A stretch of DNA of 64,000 nt, from positions 15,798 to 79,797 of the forward strand of contig CAZYXV010000020.1 in NCBI GenBank assembly GCA_964651475.1. The letters are read 5' to 3'. The position numbers and the translations under genes were made by a program. Shown in pieces: positions 15,828 through 23,229 of the stretch (its first letter is position 1; the number at the start of each line of letters is the position of its first letter). Source of the stretch: JBGSMF01 sp964651475. GTDB taxonomy: Bacteria; Chloroflexota; Anaerolineae; Fen-1058. The notes below the pieces were generated by a model. The model was not told the origin of the DNA, ran no database searches, and worked only from the letters and a program-made list of their open reading frames with translations.

Positions 15828-16949
15828 ATGTCCTTTATTCGATTGTTTGCCATTGCCCGCAAAGAATTTCATCACGTCACGCGCGACGCGCGCATCTTGT
15901 TCCTGGTGACCATCGCGCCGGCTTTTTTGCTGCTGACGCTGGCGTATGTTTTTTCGATGGATGCCGAGCATTTTGACCTGATTGTGATGGATCAAGATAA
16001 AAGCTATCTGTCGCGCCAATACGTGGCCGACTTGACCAGCGACGGCACGTTTCGCGTCGTCGGTTACGTAGAGAATAGCCCGGACGTTGACGAGTGGCTG
16101 CGAGCCGGCCGCGCGCACCTGGCGTTGGTCATCCCGCCAGGGACGGCCGCCGCGGCGCAAGCGCATCGCCCCGCGCCAGTGCAGGCCATCTTGGATGGCG
16201 TAGACGCCATTATGGCTTACCAGGCTATAGGGCAAATCAATGCGCGCACCAGCCGCTTTGCCATGACACTGCTGCCTTCCGGGGCGCACACGTCCGGCTC
16301 GTTTTATGCGCTCGATATCCGCAGCCTTGCCTGGTATAATCCGCCGCTCAAGTCCATCAACAGCATGGTGCCCGGCCTGGTGGCGGTGGTGCTCAACATG
16401 GACGCGCTGGCCCTGGCGCTGTCGCTGACGCGCGAAAAAGAACTGGGCTCCTTCGAGGGATTGGCGGCGACGCCAGTGCGGGGAAGCGAATATCTGATGG
16501 GCAAGACCCTCACCTTCACCGGCTTTGGCCTGGTCAGCACACTGCCTGCCGTCTTGGTGGCGATCTTGTGGTTCCACGTACCTTTCCGGGGCAGCTTGCT
16601 GGCTTTGCTGGCGCTGGCTGTTTGTTATTTCCTGGCCAATTTTGGCCTGAGCACAGTCGTGGCAAATTTTGTCAATAGCCAACAAATCGCCATGATGATC
16701 ATGATCCTGGTGTTTTTTGTGCCGAGCTTTTTCCTGGCCGGGCTGGTCTTGCCCATAGATACCAGTTCTCTTTTTTCGCAGCTCGTCGCTTTTCCGCTGC
16801 CGGTCACGCACTTTATCGTCATTTGCCGCGGTGTGTTTCTCAAAGGGCTGGGCGTCGCCGGCCTGCTTTCGCCTGCGCTGACGTTACTGAGCATCGGCGG
16901 CGCGACGCTGGTGTTTAGCCTGATTGTGTTTAACAAGTGGATAGATTGA
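15828..16949 (+). CDS. ABC-2 type transporter permease
   Basis: Membrane subunit of a YhhJ/YbhR-like ABC-2 exporter. It has an N-terminal TM segment (ARILFLVTIAPAFLLLTLAYVF), then an extracytoplasmic domain of about 150 residues starting FDLIVMDQDKSYLSRQY, then five further TM helices from about residue 175. The conserved LTREKELGSFEGLAATPVRGSEYLMGKTL loop sits before the third TM. The ATG at 15828 was chosen because the family N-terminus begins here; codons upstream lie in a MITE. The following permease gene starts 18 bp downstream and is a paralogue, so the pair probably forms a heterodimer. No ATP-binding subunit is encoded in the window, which is unusual for such operons. Confidence 0.88.
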   Translation: MSFIRLFAIARKEFHHVTRDARILFLVTIAPAFLLLTLAYVFSMDAEHFDLIVMDQDKSYLSRQYVADLTSDGTFRVVGYVENSPDVDEWLRAGRAHLALVIPPGTAAAAQAHRPAPVQAILDGVDAIMAYQAIGQINARTSRFAMTLLPSGAHTSGSFYALDIRSLAWYNPPLKSINSMVPGLVAVVLNMDALALALSLTREKELGSFEGLAATPVRGSEYLMGKTLTFTGFGLVSTLPAVLVAILWFHVPFRGSLLALLALAVCYFLANFGLSTVVANFVNSQQIAMMIMILVFFVPSFFLAGLVLPIDTSSLFSQLVAFPLPVTHFIVICRGVFLKGLGVAGLLSPALTLLSIGGATLVFSLIVFNKWID

Positions 16950-16967
16950 GGACAACGGACATACGGC

Positions 16968-18080
16968 GTGCAGGCCATGTTCAACCGCATAAGCAACCTG
17001 GCAACCAAAGAGATTATTCAGCTCGTGCGCGATTGGGTGATGCTGCTGTTCATCATCCTGGCGCCTGTGATGGAATTGGTGTTGTTGGCCCAGGCGACCG
17101 GCCAGGGCATCAGGAACTTGCCCACTGTGATTGTAGACCAGGACCGCAGTTGGCTGAGCCGGCAGCTCATCACCGCCATAGATAACACCGACGAACTGAA
17201 CGTAACCGCCTACCTGGATTCTCCCGATCAAATTGAGGCGTGGCTGGAACGCAACCGGGCGGCCATGGCCATCATTTTCCCCGCGGGACTGGAAGCGGAT
17301 ATCTCGACGCGCTCGCCGCAGGTGCATCTGATTGCCGATGGCAGCCACAGCACGGCGGGCGCGAACGCGCTCAGCGCGGCTTCCGGCGCCATCAACACCG
17401 CCATGGCCCGGCTGGCGATGGCGAATGATCAGGCCTTGCCGCTCGCAGTGCACCTCCAGGTGCGCTATAATCCCACCCTCAGCGTGCGCCATTTTGCCAT
17501 CACGTCCCAGCTTGGCTTTATTGTGTACCAGGTGACGTTGATGGTCGCTTCGTTGGGACTGGCGCGCGAGCGCGAGTTGGGAACGCTGGAGCAGCTCTTG
17601 GTCACGCCCATGCAGCGCCCCGAGTTAATCATCGGCAAAGCCATACCGGCGCTCGTCATCGCCGGCATAGATTTCGGCTTGATGTGGATCATTGCGGTGT
17701 GGGGTTTTCAGGTGCCTATGCGTGGATCATTTGTCTTGCTGCTGGGGACGTCGCTGTTGTTCATCTCGGCTGAAATCGGCTGGGGGCTGACCATTTCGGC
17801 CTTGTCGCGCACGCAACAGCAGGCCGTGTTGCTAGTTTTTGTGTTGGCGTTGGTGGATGTTTCGTTTTCCGGTTACATGGTGCCGGTAGATCGTATGCCG
17901 CCCGCCCTCCAGGCGCTTTCACAATGCTTCCCGCTCCAACATTATCTCGTGATTATTCGCAAGATCATGTTAAAGGGGGCGAGCCTGTCTTTGATATGGA
18001 ATGAGGTGCTGGCATTGTTTGCATTGGGGCTGGCCAGCAGCGCGGTGGCCATCGTCAGCCTGCGGAGAAAACTGGACTAG
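16968..18080 (+). CDS. ABC-2 type transporter permease (second subunit)
   Basis: Paralogue of the preceding gene with the same plan: TM1 (VMLLFIILAPVMELVLLAQ), an extracytoplasmic domain beginning PTVIVDQDRSWLSRQL, and five C-terminal TM helices with the loop ARERELGTLEQLLVTPMQRPELIIGK. The product exports an unknown substrate together with its partner and an ATPase that must lie elsewhere. The GTG at 16968 is used; an ATG three codons later (16977) is an alternative, and neither has a strong ribosome binding site. The last 26 bp overlap a possible convergent small gene. Confidence 0.87.
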   Translation: MQAMFNRISNLATKEIIQLVRDWVMLLFIILAPVMELVLLAQATGQGIRNLPTVIVDQDRSWLSRQLITAIDNTDELNVTAYLDSPDQIEAWLERNRAAMAIIFPAGLEADISTRSPQVHLIADGSHSTAGANALSAASGAINTAMARLAMANDQALPLAVHLQVRYNPTLSVRHFAITSQLGFIVYQVTLMVASLGLARERELGTLEQLLVTPMQRPELIIGKAIPALVIAGIDFGLMWIIAVWGFQVPMRGSFVLLLGTSLLFISAEIGWGLTISALSRTQQQAVLLVFVLALVDVSFSGYMVPVDRMPPALQALSQCFPLQHYLVIIRKIMLKGASLSLIWNEVLALFALGLASSAVAIVSLRRKLD

Positions 18081-18315
18081 AAGGTTCTGCCTGAGAAGAA
18101 CAGCGGCACTTTTGCTGATCTACCAGCTGGCCCAGGCGATCAGCGCCGTCGAGCGAGAGCGGCACGCCGGCTCGAAGCAAGTCGAAATAACCCATGCTAT
18201 GAAAAGCGCGCCGACGCGCGACCGCCTGGGCCTCATCCCACACCTTGAGCCAGGGGGCATTCGCCGGCAAACGCGCCAAGACATAAGTGACGAATTCAAC
18301 AGCCAGATCAGACAT
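18055..18315 (-). CDS. possible small hypothetical protein
   Basis: A reading frame of 86 residues starting MSDLAVEFVTYVLARL has a protein-like composition (amphipathic helices, then a polar Cys/Ser-rich tail). It overlaps the end of the permease gene by 26 bp on the other strand. No good ribosome binding site precedes the ATG and I recognise no family, so it may be spurious or a gene remnant. The rest of the gap up to 18496 shows no gene. Confidence 0.35.
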   Translation of the reverse strand: MSDLAVEFVTYVLARLPANAPWLKVWDEAQAVARRRAFHSMGYFDLLRAGVPLSLDGADRLGQLVDQQKCRCSSQAEPSSPVFSAG

Positions 18316-18496
18316 TGTGCGACAACGTAAGCAAAAATATACTTGTTCAGCTTGCACTATAACAAATGGGTAGATCAAACAAGAGGTACTGTGGCTTATT
18401 CTACCACTGACCCCAGCCTGCTGCAAGCCCTTCTTGCCTTATTTACCTTAAAGATTTGCATAGAAATGAAACTGTAACTTTGAAAGGATTAGACCG

Positions 18497-19627
18497 ATGA
18501 GATGCAAAATAATTCTGGTTGTCGGGCTTGCTGTTCTGGTCATCACGCTAAACGGGTGCGCCAACAAATCGCCCGTTCGTGTTGGCTTTGCGGGTGAGTT
18601 GACAGGCACGCAGGCCGACCTGGGTGTGCACGGGCGAGATGGCGCGCAACTGGCAATAGACACTCTCAATGCGGCGGGAGGCATTAACGGGCGTCCCATT
18701 GAGCTGATCGTGCGCGACGATTTGGGCACGCCTGAAGGCGCGCGGGCCGCCGACCGCGAATTGATTGACGCTGGCGTCGTGGCAATCATTGGGCACATGA
18801 CCAGCCGCCAAACGCTGGCGGCTATTACGGTGACGCAAGAGGCGGGCATGGTATTGATCAGCCCTGCCACCTCCACTCCGTCGTTGAGCGGCCAGGACGA
18901 TTTATTTTTCCGCATCACGCCCACCAACCTGGATCAGGCCAGCGTTTTTGCGCGGTACATTTACCAGCAGCGCAAGCTGGCCCGGATGGGCATCATCTAC
19001 GACCTGGACAATGCCGCCTACTCTGAATCTTATGCGGACATTTTTGCGCAGGCTACGAATGAGCTTGGCGGCGCGATAGTGGAGCGGGTCAATTTTTCGG
19101 CTGCCGCCCGGCCCGACCTGGCGCCATTGATTGCCACACTGCGCGCCGCTGAGCCGGACGGCTTGTTGATCATCGCCTCGGCTCTCGATACCGCCTTTAT
19201 CGCTCAACGGGTGCGCTTGAGCGGGTGGGACGTGGCTCTGTTTTCGTCAGCGTGGGCGCAAACTGAAACGCTCATCCAAAATGGCGGGGAGGCTGTTGAG
19301 GGGGTAGGGTTTATCATCGCGTACAATGCCAATAGCCAATCGCCTGACTATCAAGCCTTCAAAGCAAGCTATCAAAGCCGCTTTGGACGCGAGCCGACGT
19401 TTGCCGCCGGCGAAGCTTACGAGGCAACCCTGGTGCTGGCGGCCGCCTTGAAAAAGACCGGCGGGCGCGCGCAGGGCTTGCCCCAGGCGCTTCAGGACAT
19501 TCGAGATTTTCCGGTGCTCGACGGGACGTTATCTCTGGATCAATACGGCGACGTCAAGCGCCCGCTGTTCCTGCTATCCATTCGCAATGGACAGTACGAG
19601 GTTATTGCTTCTATCCCCATGGAATAG
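18497..19627 (+). CDS. branched-chain amino acid-type substrate-binding lipoprotein (LivJ-like)
   Basis: Type I periplasmic-binding protein of 376 residues. The signal peptide has lipobox LNGC (Cys21), then VRVGFAGELTGTQADLGVHGRDGAQLAIDTLNAAGGINGRPIEL, a family hallmark, and later VVAIIGHMTS and VLISPATSTPSL, which line the ligand pocket. It should capture a small polar ligand (amino acid, amide or similar) outside the membrane. AAGGA stands about eight bases before the ATG. No LivHMGF transporter genes are adjacent, so it may serve a distant ABC transporter or a sensor. It is followed by hairpin-rich noncoding DNA. Confidence 0.88.
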   Translation: MRCKIILVVGLAVLVITLNGCANKSPVRVGFAGELTGTQADLGVHGRDGAQLAIDTLNAAGGINGRPIELIVRDDLGTPEGARAADRELIDAGVVAIIGHMTSRQTLAAITVTQEAGMVLISPATSTPSLSGQDDLFFRITPTNLDQASVFARYIYQQRKLARMGIIYDLDNAAYSESYADIFAQATNELGGAIVERVNFSAAARPDLAPLIATLRAAEPDGLLIIASALDTAFIAQRVRLSGWDVALFSSAWAQTETLIQNGGEAVEGVGFIIAYNANSQSPDYQAFKASYQSRFGREPTFAAGEAYEATLVLAAALKKTGGRAQGLPQALQDIRDFPVLDGTLSLDQYGDVKRPLFLLSIRNGQYEVIASIPME

Positions 19628-19996
19628 GCGGGTCGGCTACGCCGACCCGAAGCAGTTTCGGGCAAAGCCCGAAACTGCGACCAAGATAGCGGGGGTAGAG
19701 CTTGGCTCGTTTGTACAGATTTCGGGCTACACAGATGCCTATACTGCACGCGGTCATAAATTGCAATTTTTCACAATTCTGTCATTGCGAGCCGCTCCGC
19801 CTGCGGCGAGCGGCGAAGCAATCTGTACGCTTGCAGATCAGAGATTGCTTCGGGCGCTTCGCACCCTCGCAATGACAGCAAAATTGCAGATTGCGCCCGC
19901 GCCCAGTATAGCAGGTTGTCGGAGTGGCCGACGCATCCCTGCGTTGGCGGGGCTGGCATAGGGATGCCAGCCCCGCGGGCGGAACGAATTTAGAGG
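19628..19996. repeat. repeat-rich intergenic region with MITE family C (19740-19910)
   Basis: There are two strong hairpins just after the lipoprotein gene (GGGTCGGC/GCCGACCC and AGTTTCGGG/CCCGAAACT). A 171-bp element follows, with ends TATACTG...CAGTATA and about 35 bp of imperfect inverted repeats running into GTCATTGCGAG; its core is a palindromic REP-like sequence with AAGCAATCT/AGATTGCTT. A last hairpin, GGCTGGCAT/ATGCCAGCC, ends with half of a family B repeat (GCGGGCGGAACGAATTTAG). No gene is seen. Confidence 0.75.
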
Positions 19997-22486
19997 CTAA
20001 CGCATGGCCTCTTTGACCGCCGCCAGCGCGTCAATCAGGCCATAGCCGTACACGTTATTTGGAATCGCGCCGGGCGCGTCGCTGCCGCAGCCGCACACGC
20101 TTGAGGTTTGCTTCAACGGATCGCACGCCGCATCTATCTGCCGCGCGCGCGCCGTGCGCCGGATAATGTCTTCGGCGCCGTCAATATCGCCAATCAAGCG
20201 GGGATTGGCCGACCAGATCAGCGCGACCAGTCCGGCCACGTGCGGCCCGGCCATCGAGGTGCCCGGCGAAGGCGTATAGCCGCCGCCCGGCACTGCCGAA
20301 CGCACATTGTACCCCGGAGCGGTCACATCCGGCTTGACCCCGCCGCCATCCACCCCCGGCCCGCGGCTGGAAAACGACGTGATGCGCCCCGATTCATCTT
20401 CAGCGCCCACTGTGAACGACGAATCGTAATTGGCCGCCGGGTCTTTGACGGTGTTACAGCCCGGCCCATCGTTGCCGGCTGAAACGACCATCATGATGCC
20501 GGCGGCGCGCAGGTTTTCCACGGCGCGCCTCAGCGTATCGGGCGCGCAGCCTTCGTAATCCGGGCAGCCCCACGAGTTGTTGATGACGTGCGGCGCTAAT
20601 TCGGGGCTGCCATCGCGGAACGGATCGCCGCCGTGTGGAAAGGGCGCCAGGAAAAATTCCAGGCACGCCGTATAGGCTCCCGGATTCCCCAAACCAAAAC
20701 GCATATTCCGGCACGCGATCCATTGCGCGCCAGGCGCCACGCCCACCTGGTTACCCTTCTTGTCATCGCCCACCATAGTGCCGGTGGTGTGCGTCCCGTG
20801 CCCGTAATCGTCCCACGGCGCGGGCGTATCATCCCAGGCGTCGTACCAGTTGTAGTCGTGTTCGGCCGCGCCGCTATTCCATCCGCGATAGTTCGACCGG
20901 ATGGCCGGGTGCGTCCAATCCACGCCCGTGTCAGCGCTGGCCACCACAATCCCCTTTCCCGTGATTCCCAGTTTCCAGGCCTGATCGGCCTTGACGGCGC
21001 GAATATTCCATTCGACGCCTTGCGGCTGGTTAAAGACGCCTAACGTGCCCATGCTCTCGGTGTATCGCGTGACGCGAATATTGGGATTGACTATTACCTG
21101 AGCCACGTCGCTGCGCCCGGCAAAATGGCGCATCAAATCGGTGCGGCCATCCACCCCAATCATGTTGATTAAATAGTACGGGCGATACTTGACGCCGAGA
21201 CTATCCAACTCGGCGCGGAGCGGCGTTTGCGTTCGCGCGGCGGTCTCGGTCAATGTATCGTATACGTACCTGGTGCGCTCCGCCCGATCCTGGATCGAAT
21301 ACGCCTGGCTGACGTCGGCCTGCTCTTTGAGGATGATTAAAAAGCCGTCCTGGTAAAACCCCGGATGTCCCCCAACCACGTACACCCCAAGCGCCGTCGC
21401 AACAGCCAACGCGGCGAATCCGCCTGAAGCGGCCAGGCGTACACGCTGAAACGCGGACGGTTGACCCCCGCGACTGCATGGGGGTTGATCCCTGCGACTG
21501 CGCCAGGCCGCCCACGCCAAACGTCCCAGCCACAATACCAGGCCCAATATCGCGGCGATAAAGAGGCTCGACATCAAGGCCGGGTGCGGCATGCTGGCCC
21601 GGGTGCGCCAATCTACAAACGCCAGCGGCCCAAACTCAAAAGCCACGTGAACGAGTATGGCCGGCCACAACGACCCGCGCGCAAACAACTCGGCGGCCAG
21701 CAACCCCATGGCCACCGCCGCCGCCACGCGCCCCATTACGAACCAATCGCCCAGCGGCAAAATATAGCCATTCTGCGCCGCGGCGTACACGAGGAGCGAA
21801 ACGAGCGCGGCCAGCCACGCCTGCTTGTTCGCGCGCGTCAGCCACAACATCACCAGGCCGCGGAAAACAATCTCTTCACCCACGCCGTTGACCAGCGCGC
21901 GCACCAGCGCCATGGCAGTAAAATGTACGGTTCCCAAAGCGCCCAACAACAGCCACGGCGCCAGCAAGCACGCCGCCGCGCCCAGCGCGAGCAGCAGCGT
22001 GGAAAGCGCCGGCCGCCGCCACGCCGCCTGCGAGCGGCTCGCCGCTATCACAATCAGCAACAGGGGCCACGTCAACGCCAGGCGCAGCGCGGCTGTGCCA
22101 GAAGGGTTATCGTGAAAGGGAATGCCGCCGAGGCCCCACATCGCCTGATAGGCGCTGACGAGCACAAGCCCGGCGGACACGCCGCACAGCCATTCCCACC
22201 CGGCGCGCTTGCGCGTGAGCAGCCAGGCCGGCGCGAAAAAAATCATTTCCGCCAATAAGGTAAGCAGCGTGGCAAGCGCGCCGGTGGCCCATTCCGGCAG
22301 CGCGCCGGGCGTCGCCACTCCCCCCATCATCGAAGTAATCTCTGGCGCATAGCCCGTCGCCGCCGACACGCTACCCATCACCAGCAAAGGCGCAACGGAC
22401 AGCCAGCCTAGCAAGGCGATGATGATAAATATCTGGACGCAGCCAGTGAACGAATTGGACGCGTGTGTGTTAGATCTAGTTTGCAT
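19997..22486 (-). CDS. fusion of CAAX-type membrane protease (CPBP) and subtilisin-like protease
   Basis: A single 829-residue chain. Residues 15-325 form a polytopic membrane domain of about eight TM helices with CPBP motif EEIVFRG (204-210) and a late His280; the usual FxxxH motif reads VYAAAQ (233-238), so the metal site may be incomplete. After another TM (about 353-372) comes an inhibitor-I9-like prodomain (about 378-475), then an S8 peptidase with Asp519 (ADTGVD), His563 (YGHGTH), oxyanion Asn637 (NNSWG) and Ser744 (GTSMAGPH). Cysteine pairs near the end suggest extracytoplasmic location. The reading frame is continuous through the junction, so this is not an artefact of a missing stop. 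The ATG at 22486 has only a weak upstream site. Confidence 0.85.
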   Translation of the reverse strand: MQTRSNTHASNSFTGCVQIFIIIALLGWLSVAPLLVMGSVSAATGYAPEITSMMGGVATPGALPEWATGALATLLTLLAEMIFFAPAWLLTRKRAGWEWLCGVSAGLVLVSAYQAMWGLGGIPFHDNPSGTAALRLALTWPLLLIVIAASRSQAAWRRPALSTLLLALGAAACLLAPWLLLGALGTVHFTAMALVRALVNGVGEEIVFRGLVMLWLTRANKQAWLAALVSLLVYAAAQNGYILPLGDWFVMGRVAAAVAMGLLAAELFARGSLWPAILVHVAFEFGPLAFVDWRTRASMPHPALMSSLFIAAILGLVLWLGRLAWAAWRSRRDQPPCSRGGQPSAFQRVRLAASGGFAALAVATALGVYVVGGHPGFYQDGFLIILKEQADVSQAYSIQDRAERTRYVYDTLTETAARTQTPLRAELDSLGVKYRPYYLINMIGVDGRTDLMRHFAGRSDVAQVIVNPNIRVTRYTESMGTLGVFNQPQGVEWNIRAVKADQAWKLGITGKGIVVASADTGVDWTHPAIRSNYRGWNSGAAEHDYNWYDAWDDTPAPWDDYGHGTHTTGTMVGDDKKGNQVGVAPGAQWIACRNMRFGLGNPGAYTACLEFFLAPFPHGGDPFRDGSPELAPHVINNSWGCPDYEGCAPDTLRRAVENLRAAGIMMVVSAGNDGPGCNTVKDPAANYDSSFTVGAEDESGRITSFSSRGPGVDGGGVKPDVTAPGYNVRSAVPGGGYTPSPGTSMAGPHVAGLVALIWSANPRLIGDIDGAEDIIRRTARARQIDAACDPLKQTSSVCGCGSDAPGAIPNNVYGYGLIDALAAVKEAMR

Positions 22487-22499
22487 GTTTCAATACTCA

Positions 22500-23099
22500 T
22501 CAGATAACGTGTGTGACCTGCTCGCCGCGCAGCAGCGCCAACAACCGGTCCCGGTCGCAGTGAGGGAGGCATTGAGCGGCGCGCGCCAGCCGCCCGCGCC
22601 GGATATAAGCCAGCGTCTCTTCTTCCAGCCAGGAAACGCGCACCGGCGTGCCATCCAGCGCCACAATGGCTTCGGTCGCCGCTGTGGCGGGCATCCAGTC
22701 GCCGCCATCGCGCCAGTGCAGGTCGCCCATGACCTCGACGATCACGCCATCCACGTCAAAGCGGCCAAAGTAGGAACGATATGTTTCGCTTTCACGCATG
22801 GCAACCGGCTCTACGGTATGATCGGCCAAGAGCGCCTGGAAGCGAAAAGCGCCCTCGGCGTCCGTTTCGATGTCGAGGTCTTTGACCGGCAGAGGAACGC
22901 CGTGAAGCGTGGCCGAAGCGCCGCCCACTACCTTGTAGGCTATCCCGGCCGCATCCAACTGCCTGACGATCTGGCGCAGCACCGCGCGCCAGCGGGGGTT
23001 GCGGGCGGCGGCGAGCCGCTTGCGCAGGTTGAGCATTTGCTGGACGAGTTGCGCCATAGCGCCTGGTTGTTCGGGCAATGTGCGGGGTTGGTCGGGCAT
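22500..23099 (-). CDS. nucleotidyltransferase-fold protein
   Basis: Protein of 199 residues with the polymerase-beta-type nucleotidyltransferase signature: VVGGASATLHG (GG motif) followed by the acidic pair in DLDIETD, and later VIVEVMGDL supplying a third acidic residue. It resembles the stand-alone NTases that modify tRNA, toxins or small molecules. Residues 15-50 (QLVQQMLNLRKRLAAA...) resemble the C-terminal coiled segment of the adjacent Type IIG enzyme (TLVQQMLDLHKQLAAA), also at DNA level, which suggests a past duplication or gene fusion. AAAGGAG eight bases upstream supports the ATG at 23099. Target unknown. Confidence 0.75.
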   Translation of the reverse strand: MPDQPRTLPEQPGAMAQLVQQMLNLRKRLAAARNPRWRAVLRQIVRQLDAAGIAYKVVGGASATLHGVPLPVKDLDIETDAEGAFRFQALLADHTVEPVAMRESETYRSYFGRFDVDGVIVEVMGDLHWRDGGDWMPATAATEAIVALDGTPVRVSWLEEETLAYIRRGRLARAAQCLPHCDRDRLLALLRGEQVTHVI

Positions 23100-23154
23100 T
23101 GGTCTCGCTCCTTTGGGCAGGTCACAGGTTCGCCTCTATGGATGGGCGGCTCAC

Positions 23155-23229
23155 AGGCGACCGCAAGGGTCGCCCCTACGCTTCTATTCTACGAATGGGC
23201 AACCGCAAGGGTTGCCCCTACGCTTCTAT
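23155..23229. repeat. two 33-bp hairpin repeats overlapping the end of the Type IIG gene
   Basis: Two similar units (23155-23187 and 23197-23229) each contain the hairpin GGGCGACC-GCAA-GGGTCGCCC-like stem followed by CTACGCTTCTAT. The last part of the second unit is the final codons and stop of the restriction-modification gene (stop at 23218-23220). The stem resembles the inner hairpin of MITE family A. Confidence 0.65.

Noticed and set aside
19631..19676. Rho-independent terminator after the LivJ-like gene
   Set aside because: Strong stems but no T run on either side; reported only as hairpins.
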